Positions 52,624 through 61,500 of a stretch of 64,000 bases of DNA are shown piece by piece. This DNA comes from Verrucomicrobiaceae bacterium (lineage in GTDB: Bacteria > Verrucomicrobiota > Verrucomicrobiia > Verrucomicrobiales > Akkermansiaceae), in assembly GCA_027485615.1 (NCBI GenBank), contig JAIXQS010000017.1, positions 29,519 through 93,518 on the forward strand. The letters run 5' to 3'. The stretch's first letter is position 1. Each line of letters starts with the position of its first letter. The position numbers and the translations under genes were made by a program. The notes beneath the pieces are model-generated. The model had not been told where the DNA came from. It was given only the letters and a program-made list of their open reading frames with translations, and did no database searches.

Positions 52624-53238
52624 ATGAAAGACTCCACAACCAAGACGAAAGGAAAAAAGCCCAATGCGCCTGCAAAGCCACGAGAATTGAGCGTCCGAGT
52701 CCAACGGTTTTGCGAAATACATGTGAGCGGATCAAGTCAGGCAGATGCCTACATTCAAGCCGGGTATAAGGTAAGCAAAGAGGATGCTCGCAAGCACGCT
52801 TCTCGCTTGATGACAAATGATGACGTGAAGAGACACATCGCCACCCTGCGCCAGCCACAGACCAAAGCAGCCCTACGAAAGAAGGAGGACAACCTCCGTT
52901 ACCTCGCGGATGTCATCGGGACGGCACTCGTCAACATCGGCCCGGATAGCCCCCTTTGCGTGGAATTTTCCGAGGAACTTATCGGCGGCGGCAACCGTGG
53001 CAAGCTGCGCCGTGGCAAGGCAGCCAGCGGGAACGAGATCACCGAGGTGCCGATCCTGCGCCGCCGGGTGAAAAAGCCATGCCCTCTCCGTGCCATCGAA
53101 ATTTACTCGAAGCTCCTTGGACACTTCGAGCCTGACCGGGTGGAGATCGAGGCGGGGCCAAAGACGCTCCTGAGCATCAAAGAGCGAGCCGCGCAAGTAT
53201 CGTCCGCTCTCATTAGGAAATACGAATCCGGCCAATGA
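52624..53238 (+). CDS. Terminase small-subunit-like protein (TerS 1)
   Basis: 204 residues. The core SVRVQRFCEIHVSGSSQADA, YIQAGYKVSKEDARKHASRL and NDDVKRHIATL matches the helix-turn-helix opening of Terminase_2-type small subunits. The N-terminus is Lys-rich. ATG at 52624 is preferred; upstream starts at 52600 and 52510 are possible. TerS proteins recognise packaging sites, and satellites use their own TerS to redirect helper-phage packaging. No large terminase gene follows. Confidence 0.65.
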   Translation: MKDSTTKTKGKKPNAPAKPRELSVRVQRFCEIHVSGSSQADAYIQAGYKVSKEDARKHASRLMTNDDVKRHIATLRQPQTKAALRKKEDNLRYLADVIGTALVNIGPDSPLCVEFSEELIGGGNRGKLRRGKAASGNEITEVPILRRRVKKPCPLRAIEIYSKLLGHFEPDRVEIEAGPKTLLSIKERAAQVSSALIRKYESGQ

Positions 53239-53438
53239 TCGAGATCCCAGAAATCGTCCAGCGATTCCGCCACATGCTCGATACGAGCAGCGAGGAAGAA
53301 CTGGAGGCACTGGACTACAACTCGCCGGCAGTTCGCTTCGCGCTTTGTCTGGAGATCAAGGAAAAGAACGCCAAGTGGATCCGGCCAGAGCCGAACGTCC
53401 TCCAGTTCCTAATCGAACGTAGCAAATACGACTGTTGA
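53235..53438 (+). CDS. Small hypothetical protein between TerS-like genes
   Basis: 67 residues (MIEIPEIVQRFRHMLDTSSE, then acidic), starting with a 4-base overlap of the upstream stop. No conserved family is recognised. Overlaps on both sides support real translation. Confidence 0.5.
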   Translation: MIEIPEIVQRFRHMLDTSSEEELEALDYNSPAVRFALCLEIKEKNAKWIRPEPNVLQFLIERSKYDC

Positions 53439-53455
53439 ACAACGGCCAATCCACA

Positions 53456-54004
53456 ATGAAAGCTAAGACTTCAAAGAAAATGACAGCAGACAAGAAGCCA
53501 GCAACTGGCCAACCAACTGCGCGGAAAAGAGGCCGAGAGTTCACATGGACTGACGAGAACATCGCCGAGTATTGCGGACTGATAGCATCAGGTCTTGGAA
53601 TCATAAACATCGGCAAAGAGCATGGATTCCCGCACCCAACAACCGTATACCGCAAGATGGCCGAAGACCCGCACTTCGCTACACGTATCGCGCGTGCGCG
53701 GGAGTGCCAGCAAGAGCGCGAAATGGATCACTGCATCGAACTTGCTGATTCCGCAACCCCGGAGAATTACAACGTCAAAAAGCTCCAAATTTGGGCGAGG
53801 CAATGGAGAGCGTCCAAACTCGCTCCGAAGCGGTATGGCGACAAACTCGACATGACCACCCGCGCCGAGACGCCGCAAGTCACGCGGGAGGACATGATCG
53901 AGATGATGCGGAAATCTCCATCATACCTCGCCCAGATCGAGGAGATGATTGCGGATGCTAAGAAACCAGTCGCCCAGCAGGATACAAAGTCACAAGAGAC
54001 GTAG
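53456..54004 (+). CDS. Terminase small-subunit-like protein, Sf6-type (TerS 2)
   Basis: 182 residues. GREFTWTDENIAEYCGLIAS, KEHGFPHPTTVYRKMAEDPH and KLQIWARQWRASKLAPKRYG match Sf6/P27-type small terminase layout: an N-terminal HTH and a central oligomerisation helix region. MKAKTS at 53456 was chosen over an upstream TTG at 53435. It is the second TerS-like gene in the cluster. Confidence 0.7.
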   Translation: MKAKTSKKMTADKKPATGQPTARKRGREFTWTDENIAEYCGLIASGLGIINIGKEHGFPHPTTVYRKMAEDPHFATRIARARECQQEREMDHCIELADSATPENYNVKKLQIWARQWRASKLAPKRYGDKLDMTTRAETPQVTREDMIEMMRKSPSYLAQIEEMIADAKKPVAQQDTKSQET

Positions 54005-54027
54005 CCCAACGCAATGCTGCCGAGTCC

Positions 54028-54315
54028 ATGACAAAACCTGACATTGCGGCACGGGTGGCAGATCTGAGAATGCCGCACACCGCCTCCGCAGCACTCACCA
54101 AGGCTCGCAAGCACGAGTTGCTTATGCAGATTGCCGAAAACCCCCAAGCCCCCCTCACAGCCCGTATCAGCGCAATGGCGGAGGATTCCAAACTCGCCGG
54201 CCACTACGCTCCAGAAAAACACGAGATCGATGATGCTAGCGCCCGAATCAAAAGCGCACGGGAACGCGCCCTTGACATCGCCTCGCCGCTCAACCTGCTC
54301 GCCAAGAAAATCTGA
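54028..54315 (+). CDS. Small phage-related protein, TerS-like C-terminal region
   Basis: 95 residues, MTKPDIAARVADLRMPHTAS then ALTKARKHELLMQIAENPQA, and a helical end. The middle resembles C-terminal parts of terminase small subunits or phage replication accessory proteins. It starts 23 bases after TerS 2 and is probably in the same operon. Assignment is tentative. Confidence 0.45.
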   Translation: MTKPDIAARVADLRMPHTASAALTKARKHELLMQIAENPQAPLTARISAMAEDSKLAGHYAPEKHEIDDASARIKSARERALDIASPLNLLAKKI

Positions 54316-54319
54316 CCAG

Positions 54320-54478
54320 TATCATGCGTTGCCAAAACATTGGGATTCGAAAACCTTCGGATTGGCCAGAAAGAAGTTTGAGGGGATTCCCTTGCTATGT
54401 CATGCCGACGCCGTGCAGATGGAGGTGAGTCATGCAGAAGCGCTCAGAGCACAAGGCTGCGCGGTCTGGCAGAAATGA
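54320..54478 (+). pseudogene. Possible truncated phage-gene remnant
   Basis: A frame reading QYHALPKHWDSKTFGLARKK and GIPLLCHADAVQMEVSHAEA has protein-like composition but no start codon or ribosome site of its own, and stops after about 50 codons. It may be the leftover of the next gene of the satellite, such as a packaging gene. Low confidence. Confidence 0.25.
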
Positions 54479-54512
54479 GGCCTACTGGTCGGGTCAGACG
54501 CGGTGTCCATGC

Positions 54513-55061
54513 CTATCGGGGCGTGCCGTTTGGTGGAGTCGGCACACGCACCGGACTCTGACACTTCCCGCTGCCTGAGCTACTGCTAACCACGCGACCC
54601 GAAGCATCGCGTCGAGTGGTGGTCATGGTGCCGGTGCCTTGGGTGCTTTCGGTTCCGGTCAACCGCCCTGAAGCGTCGCGATACTGGGTGCGGCTGCCAT
54701 TGCCCGAGGATTTGCTCGTGGTGGCGCTGCCCGACGTGCGACCGCTCGCATCCCGGTATGTGGTGCGGGACGAACCGGATGAACTGCCCTGCGTGGTCGC
54801 CGATCCTGTAGCCCTTCCGCTGGCATCACGGTAAGTGGTTTGCCCACCGCCGCCCGCGCTTACCTGGGTCGTAGCAGTTCCGATTACACGCCCGGAAGCA
54901 TCGCGGATCACCGCTCGCTCCGTGCTGCCTGCCTGCTTTTGGCGCTCGATGGTCTGAACCACGCGCCCCGAAGCGTCACGAACCACCTCCCGGCAGGTCT
55001 GTGCGCGTGAAACTGTGGAGAGAACGAATAACAACAGGGTAGGGAGCAGGATGGCCTTCAT
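54513..55061 (-). CDS. Exported RDASGR-repeat protein
   Basis: 182 residues. Signal peptide MKAILLPTLLLFVLSTVSRA, then seven imperfect repeats built on (Y/I)RDASGR followed by TG-x-ATT or similar, in a Ser/Gly/Thr-rich chain. Function unknown; repeats of this kind may form an extended surface or periplasmic structure. It is oriented against its neighbours and may have been acquired separately. Confidence 0.6.
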   Translation of the reverse strand: MKAILLPTLLLFVLSTVSRAQTCREVVRDASGRVVQTIERQKQAGSTERAVIRDASGRVIGTATTQVSAGGGGQTTYRDASGRATGSATTQGSSSGSSRTTYRDASGRTSGSATTSKSSGNGSRTQYRDASGRLTGTESTQGTGTMTTTRRDASGRVVSSSSGSGKCQSPVRVPTPPNGTPR

Positions 55062-55080
55062 GCAGGGATGGACGGGCGGG

Positions 55081-55219
55081 AAGGGGATTTATTCGATCTT
55101 GGGAAGAAATAAGCAGCCTTCGATTCAACTCCATCTTCGGCTTCCGCTCGGACGACAAAGGTATCCACACCAGCCGCACGATGATACTGGCGGAACTAAG
55201 CGCTCTTCTGGCTGAATAA
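55081..55219 (+). pseudogene. Possible 3' remnant of a larger gene
   Basis: The frame reading SSLRFNSIFGFRSDDKGIHT and SRTMILAELSALLAE up to a TAA at 55217-55219 looks coding but lacks a start and is cut off at its 5' end. I cannot name the parent protein. The 55062-55371 gap otherwise shows no gene. Confidence 0.25.
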
Positions 55220-55371
55220 CCTTGAGAGAACCCCCGCTTGTTTGGTCAACTGGGCCAGAGGTGGAATTTCGGGTTCACTGGAAAATCTCATTTTTTCGTA
55301 GCCTGACCCCGTAGATGTCCCACCCCGCCTGCTACAGCTGGCCGCAAGAACAGCAATCTCCGTAACTCCCC

Positions 55372-55644
55372 ATGGGCCTTTTCTACCGCAAATCCGTCAA
55401 ACTAGGACCGTTCAGGGTGAACCTGAGCGGCTCTGGCATCGGCTATTCCGTGGGCGGTCGGGGATTCCGGGTCGGCAAGAGTTCGCGCGGCCGGAACTAC
55501 ACGGCTTTCAGCATCCCCGGCACCGGCGTAGGCTACCGCAGCAGCAGCAAAGGCAGCGGCAAAGGCTGTGGCTGCCTGATTCTCATCACGGCCATCCCCT
55601 CCTCACTCGCACTGTCCCACTGGATCCTCACCTCACTGATATGA
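55372..55644 (+). CDS. DUF4236-domain protein
   Basis: 90 residues. The pattern MGLFYRKSVKLGPFRVNLSG, SGIGYSVGGRGFRVG and NYTAFSIPGTGVGYRS is the DUF4236 consensus. A hydrophobic C-terminus (CLILITAIPSSLALSHWILT) could be a membrane anchor. Function unknown. It overlaps the next gene by 4 bases. Confidence 0.75.
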   Translation: MGLFYRKSVKLGPFRVNLSGSGIGYSVGGRGFRVGKSSRGRNYTAFSIPGTGVGYRSSSKGSGKGCGCLILITAIPSSLALSHWILTSLI

Positions 55645-55943
55645 ACCTCACCTGGAAACGCACCCTCCGCACACCCTCGTCCGAACGATTTCTCGCCCAG
55701 CGCGGCGGGAATGATGTCGCGGCGGTGGATCTCCACTACCTCGCCAATGGCACGATCGCCGGCACGGTCATCATCCTCAAAGGCTCCGGCCTCGATGAAT
55801 CGAACATCCAGCCCCTTCTCTCCTCCTTTGACGACGAGTTCCTCCCCGATGTAGACCTTGAGCACGGCAACCTCACCTACACCGTCGTCCTCGGCGAGGT
55901 GCTGGGAAACTGGGAGGCGGAAAAACCGTCGATGGGGGCTTGA
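55641..55943 (+). CDS. Hypothetical protein downstream of the DUF4236 gene
   Basis: 100 residues, MNLTWKRTLRTPSSERFLAQ then a beta-rich region (VAAVDLHYLANGTIAGTVII) and an acidic end (FLPDVDLEHGNLTYTVVLGE). Overlap with the DUF4236 gene (ATGA) indicates coupled translation. No family recognised. Confidence 0.55.
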   Translation: MNLTWKRTLRTPSSERFLAQRGGNDVAAVDLHYLANGTIAGTVIILKGSGLDESNIQPLLSSFDDEFLPDVDLEHGNLTYTVVLGEVLGNWEAEKPSMGA

Positions 55944-56051
55944 TCATTCCGCCCGTCAACCAATGCCTATGAAAAATCAATCTCAGCCATTTGGAAAAAA
56001 ACCGGCCTCTGCGATCCCTCCGACGTCCTCAACCTCCACGCCCACCGATCT

Positions 56052-56122
56052 TCCACTTCATAGCCGTCAGCCGCGCCCGGCAGTTGCTGGCGGTGGTCGA
56101 AAATGGCGCATTTTGTCCTAAT
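56052..56122 (+). pseudogene. Possible helicase motif VI remnant
   Basis: A short frame in the 55944-56141 gap reads FHFIAVSRARQLLAVVENGA, which resembles motif VI (V-A-V-S-R-A-R) of UvrD/RecD-type helicases. There is no start or flanking helicase domain. It may be a fragment of a decayed defence or plasmid helicase, or chance. Low confidence. Confidence 0.2.
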
Positions 56123-56141
56123 CGCTTAACGCCTACAAACC

Positions 56142-56511
56142 ATGGAAACATTTGCCCCCGGCGATCGTGTTGTCGCCATCAATACCGACTTATCAGCCCC
56201 GATCTGCCGAATGGAATCCTTGCCGGATGCGTACTCCTTCCCCGACGGGCCGCTGAATGAAAAAACCGTCTACCACGTGGAAAAAGTCAGGTCGGCGGCG
56301 GATGGACATCAGGGTCTCTTCATCACGGGTATCAGGGTCTTCGTTGGAAAACACCACGTGCCCTGGGATAGCAGCCGTTTCCGCAAGGTGGATTTCCTCA
56401 AAGGCCACGTGCCGAAGAAGCGCCGCCGGAAAGTTCCCGAAGCCCAAGGTCATCCCCCGCATCTCCGAGTTCTGGAAGGATCCCGAAGCATTCCGGGGAA
56501 CGGTCGGATGA
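56142..56511 (+). pseudogene. Frameshifted gene of unknown function
   Basis: It begins METFAPGDRVVAINTDLSAP, continues to WDSSRFRKVDFLKGHVPKKR and then shifts. In the +1 frame the sequence carries on naturally as FPKPKVIPRISEFWKDPEAF and stops at 56511. Removing one A from the AAA in the CGGAAAGTTC run near 56439 restores one reading frame. The unshifted frame instead runs on to 56720 with low-complexity sequence. Real frameshift and sequencing error cannot be told apart here. Confidence 0.5.
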
Positions 56512-56712
56512 AAAGCGACTGTAGTTCCCCAATTACAATCATGGATTTGACCTTTGGTGGGAATCATCACTTGCGGGTCATTCATCCGTTTCGCTATGTA
56601 TGGCAGTGGAAAATCAACCGAAAGCCCCATCGAAATTCGCGAACCCAGTATTTTCTAAATCCGGCCTCGAACTCTATGGTCACACCGCAAATCCCAGTTT
56701 CCCTAACGAACC

Positions 56713-57219
56713 ATGAATGACCTGATCCACCAACTGATTCAGCTCAGGCTCTGTGTGGCGTCCCTTGGCCAAAGGGACAACGCTGGCTGGTGGGATTGCG
56801 AGTTTCTCGACGAAGCAGGCCTTGAATCCCTCGACTACAACTTTCCCAAGTCACCTTTGGCCGCCGGATTCACCGCCACCTGCCTGGCCGCCAAGGGCTT
56901 GCATGACGAGCGGATCGGACGCACTGGTGTCACCCACTTGTTCCGCCTGGAGCCGGAATTGGAAATGCTGGTTCAGCGGGCAGCCTCCCGGGATGCTGGC
57001 GAGATGCTCCGCGGACTTCCATTGGATCGTGCCTCGCGCATGGCAGACTTGGCCGGATTGGCCGGCGAGGAGATCGACACACCGGAAGGCCCTGTCCAGA
57101 TCGGCCTGCTTCCGGAACTCGCCACCCAGCGCGGCGTTGCCGAAATGGCACGGCATTATAAGGCGGGTTTTCGTCTGGGGCTTCGAGTTTTCCCTTATTT
57201 TGCCGCCCGCAGGCCATGA
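56713..57219 (+). CDS. brxE: BREX system protein BrxE
   Basis: 168 residues, MNDLIHQLIQLRLCVASLGQ then NAGWWDCEFLDEAGLESLDY, KGLHDERIGRTGVTHLFRL and an Ala/Leu-rich C-terminus. HDERIG...HLFRL with WW near 25 is the BrxE pattern. BrxE is a small protein of unknown role found at the head of type 6 BREX operons. It overlaps brxA by 4 bases. No clear promoter was seen upstream. Confidence 0.75.
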   Translation: MNDLIHQLIQLRLCVASLGQRDNAGWWDCEFLDEAGLESLDYNFPKSPLAAGFTATCLAAKGLHDERIGRTGVTHLFRLEPELEMLVQRAASRDAGEMLRGLPLDRASRMADLAGLAGEEIDTPEGPVQIGLLPELATQRGVAEMARHYKAGFRLGLRVFPYFAARRP

Positions 57220-58010
57220 CCGATTCCCATCTCGCCCCCTACACCACCAACCTGTCCAAGGCTCAGGGACTGGTTTCAGAAACCATGGAGTTGCTGCCCC
57301 TCTGGCAGCCGGGAATGAGTGCGGCGGATCTGAAGAATATCGTCAAGCAAACCGGCGCGCTCGGACGCGCCACGGATACCCGGATCACCGACATCGTCAG
57401 CCGCGGGTTCGCCCAGCGTTACCTCATCGAGGACGGCCGGCCAGCTACATGGCTCAAGCGCCTGGTGGAAGCTGGCTTGAACCGTAGTGCCGTACATCAG
57501 ATCCTCTTCCTCTACACAGCACGCCACAATGAGGTCTTTCATGATTTCGTAACCGGCGTTTTCTGGCGCAAGGCGCTTTCAGACACCGGTGAGGTGACCA
57601 AGGAGGATGCCCGGGATTTCCTCGAACGCGCCACAGCCTCTGGGCGGATCGCCCCGCGTTGGGCGGACAGCATGATGGAGCGGGTGTCCCGTTACCTTTT
57701 GGGAACGCTCGAAGACTTCCGGATGATCCGTGAGAACCGTCATGGTCGCCGGCAGGCGCAACCCCCGGTCATCATGTCGGAAACCGCGCTTTTCCTCGCC
57801 CACGACCTCCACTTTCATGGCGTCGAGGATCGCAACATCCCCGTTCACAAGGACTGGCTCTTGTTCGGCCTGATGCCTGCGGATGTGATTTCTATCTTGG
57901 AAAAGGAGGCATCCCGCGGCCACCTGGAGATCCAGAACGCCGGCCAACTCTTGCGGATCGAATGGAAATACCCGGACATAGAACAAGTCATCGATGCACT
58001 CACTCACTGA
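57216..58010 (+). CDS. brxA: BREX system protein BrxA (DUF1819)
   Basis: 264 residues. The BrxA family features are VSETMELLPLWQPGMSAADL, RGFAQRYLIEDGRPATWLKR, FVTGVFWRKALSDTGEVTKE and the KDWLLFGLMPADVISILEKE segment. BrxA is a helical DNA-binding protein needed for BREX defence in several types. It overlaps brxE by 4 bases and brxB by 17 bases. Confidence 0.85.
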   Translation: MTDSHLAPYTTNLSKAQGLVSETMELLPLWQPGMSAADLKNIVKQTGALGRATDTRITDIVSRGFAQRYLIEDGRPATWLKRLVEAGLNRSAVHQILFLYTARHNEVFHDFVTGVFWRKALSDTGEVTKEDARDFLERATASGRIAPRWADSMMERVSRYLLGTLEDFRMIRENRHGRRQAQPPVIMSETALFLAHDLHFHGVEDRNIPVHKDWLLFGLMPADVISILEKEASRGHLEIQNAGQLLRIEWKYPDIEQVIDALTH

Positions 58011-58569
58011 AAAATTCAACGAGCTTCGGCAACACCTCAAAGGCGGCGTCAGCTCCATGAAACAGACGGGCTTTGATCCGGTCTATTACATCGTTTTCCC
58101 GGCGGAGGAGATCCTGCAGGCCAAGCTCATGCTGCCCCAGATCATTGCCCAGCTGAAGCTCGATGGCTACCAGCCGCGAGTCCTGTCGCTCACCGTCATG
58201 CTCAACGAGTGGTTCCGCTCCCACAAACTGCGGGCCGCATGGCAGGCAGGACTGCAGGATGCGGATGATCCCCGCCAGCAATTCCAGCAAACCTTTTCCA
58301 CCAAGCTGGAAAAGGAGCGCATCGTGGCAGACGCGATCCTGGCCGAGTTGGAGTCCTCGCGCAACGAACCCGGAGGCATGCTCATCATCACCGACATCGA
58401 GGCGTTGCACCCATTTCTCCACATCAGCGGCATTGAGCAGCAGCTCAACGGCAAATTCTGCGTGCCCACCGTGGTGCTCTATCCCGGCACTCGCGGAGGC
58501 TTCCACAGCCTACGGTTCCTCGGTATCCACAAGGAAAACGGCAACTACCGCTCCATTCACATCGGCTGA
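57994..58569 (+). CDS. brxB: BREX system protein BrxB (DUF1788)
   Basis: 191 residues, MHSLTEKFNELRQHLKGG then DPVYYIVFPAEEILQAKLML, MLIITDIEALHPFLHISGIE and PTVVLYPGTRGGFHSLRFLG, the DUF1788 layout. BrxB is a small alpha/beta protein of unclear biochemical role that works with BrxC. It overlaps brxA by 17 bases and lies 9 bases before brxC. Confidence 0.88.
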   Translation: MHSLTEKFNELRQHLKGGVSSMKQTGFDPVYYIVFPAEEILQAKLMLPQIIAQLKLDGYQPRVLSLTVMLNEWFRSHKLRAAWQAGLQDADDPRQQFQQTFSTKLEKERIVADAILAELESSRNEPGGMLIITDIEALHPFLHISGIEQQLNGKFCVPTVVLYPGTRGGFHSLRFLGIHKENGNYRSIHIG

Positions 58570-58578
58570 TCCACCATC

Positions 58579-61500
58579 ATGAAAATCATACGCGAACTCT
58601 TCGACCAAAAGCGCCCGATTGACCGGCAGATCGTCGCCGTCATCAACTATGCGGCGGATGATGAAAAACTGATCCGTCAGGAAGTCGCCGAATACGAGAT
58701 CACCGACAGCCTCGCCCACCATTACGAGCGCTTCATGAACAATCTCGATGCCGGCTTCAAAGGCGGCGGCGGTCACGAGGTAGGCGTGTGGGTCTCCGGC
58801 TTCTATGGTTCGGGCAAAAGCTCCTTCACGAAATATCTCGGTTTCGCGCTCGATCCCGGCCGCAAGGTCGGCAGCGAGTCCTTTCTGAAATGTTTCCAGG
58901 ATCAAATCCCGGCTGCGCCTTTACGCGCACAACTTGGCACACTCGCGAAGAATTTCCCGGCTACCGTGATCATGATCGATCTCGCGTCAGTGGCATCCGC
59001 CAACGCGGCCAACGATGGCATCTCCCGCATCGCCTATCACAAGGTGCTGGAGTGGGCTGGCTACTCGAAGGACGAGAAAATCTCGTTGCTCGAACTCATG
59101 GTCGAGCGCGACGGCCTCAAGGACGGGTTTATTGCCGGCATTGAGGAGGCCGGTTACACATGGGACGAACTCCAGAACGACCTGCTCGCCGCCAATGCGA
59201 TTGTGAGCCAGGTGGCTTGCAAGCTCTACCCCAAGCTGTGGGCCGACAGCGCCTCCTTCTCCCGCACCAAGGTCGATTCGATCTACGGCGAGGACGAGCG
59301 GCTAAAGCAGATGCTCGATCTCATCGAGCGCCGCACCGGCAACCGGCGTGTCATTTTCATCCTTGATGAGGTCGGCCAGTTCATCGAGGGCACCAACCGT
59401 CTCATCCTCAACCTCCAGGGATTCGCCGAAAACCTCAAGAATATCGGGCAGGGACAGGCATGGATCATAGCCACCGCCCAGCAGACATTGCCGATGGCCG
59501 GCCCGCTCTTCAAACTCAAGGATCGGTTCCCCGACCCGCTGCGCGTTGACATCGAATCCACCGACATCCGGGAAATCACCTACCGGCGTTTGCTCAAGAA
59601 ATCCCCCGAGGCGATCACCTTGCTCAAGAAGATCTTCGGTGATCACTCCGGAGCCATCACCGCCGCCACCCAGCTCAAGAACACCAAACACATCCAGACC
59701 CATCTGGATGCCGATGAGTTCTCCCGGCTCTATCCCTTCCTTCCGCAGCATTTCAATATCCTGATGGAGTTGCTCCGTGGGCTGGCCCGCTCCACAGGCG
59801 GCATCGGACTGCGTTCCACTCTAAAGGTGATCCAGGATGTGCTGGTGGACATCAAGGGCCAGCAAACGGGCACCCACCTCGCGGATATGCCGGTCGGCAT
59901 CCTCGCCACCGCAGACATATTCTACGACACCCTGCGCGCCGACATCGAGCGTGCCAACCGCCCTCTGGTGGAGGCCGTTGCCAAGGTCGCCACCGCTTAT
60001 GGTGCCGGCTCACTACATCACCGTATTGCCAAGACTGTGGCAGTTCTGCAGCTCGTCGAAGGCTTTCCCGTGAGTTCGGAAAACGTCGCCGCAATGCTGC
60101 ACTCCGCTGCCGACGCAACGCCCTTGTTCGAAACCGTGGCCAAGGCTGCCACGGAGATGTGCGACGACAAGGAACTGCCTCTCGAACTCGTGGATGGTTC
60201 CCTGCGCTTCATGAGCGAGGCCGTGGCGCAGATCCTCATCGACCAGGGATCGCTCGTCCCTTCATCGAGCGACCAGCTCACCATCCTCAATGAAATCCTG
60301 CGTGAGCAGATCTTCTCCCCGGAGCCGGCGGCTCGCTTGGAAAACACCAAGAATGTCAAAGCCCAGGTCAAGCTGCTCCACGGCACCATGCCCGTGGCCG
60401 TCACCCATTCGAAGGAGGATGTGGAACTCCATTTGGAGCTAGCGCCTGCCGCAGAAGTGCCTAACCGCATCAAGGATCGCATCAACGATTCACGGGTTCC
60501 TGCCAACCGCAATGTCCTCTATCTCCTCGGCGAGGACACCCGTGAGATCCGCGACACCATCACCCGGATCTACCGCTGTGAGGAAATCCACCGCCGCCAC
60601 CGCACAGAGGCTGCCGAGAAGGAGGTTTCCCAATATATCATCGCCCAGAAAAGCCGCGCAGAGGTTCTGAAGCGCAACCTCGATACCATCCTGCAAAACG
60701 CCTTTCTCAAGGGTTCCTTCGTCTTCCGTGGCACCAACACCGCAGTTGCCACCCGAGGCACCGAGCTGCGCCAAGCCTGCAATGGCCAGCTTGCCCACGT
60801 CGCGGCGGAGGTCTTCCCATCCTACAAGCAGGCTCCGCAGAACCTTGACGCCAATATCGCCGAAAAGCTTTTGCTCGCTCCTGATCTATCAGTGGTTCCT
60901 TCGGCCACCGATCCGCTCGGCATCGTGGACAAAGCCGGCGCGGCCACCAAGATCCGCACCGACCATGCGGCGCTGGTGTCCTTGCTCGACTACCTGCGCT
61001 CCCGTGGCGAGGTGGATGGGCGCAAAATGCTCGATGACTTCAACCGTGCCCCCTACGGCTGGTTCAAGGACACCACCCGCTACCTCGCCGCCGGCCTGCT
61101 CATTTCCCAGTCCATCCGCATCAAGGTGGGTGGCCAGTGGCTCGAAGCGGTCGGCCCCAAGGCTACCGAAGCGCTCAAGAACAACAACAACTTCGCCAAG
61201 ATCGACGTCGCCACCAACGACAAGCAGATCCCGCAGGAAACCCTCAACCGCGCCGCCAAGCGCCTGCTGGATCTCACCGGCGAGAAAGTCCTGCCCATGG
61301 CACCGCGCATCAGCCAGGCGGTGCTGAAACACTTCCCGGCTTTCCGCAATGAATACGCTTCGCTGGCTGTCGAACTCACCTCGTCGAGTTTACCCGGCTC
61401 GCCGCGTGCGCAGTCCCTGTCCAAACGTCTCACCCAGGTGCTCGACCGCGATGCCTCCGACGCCCCTGTCACCCTCGGCGCGGAAGAGGCCTCTCTGGTG

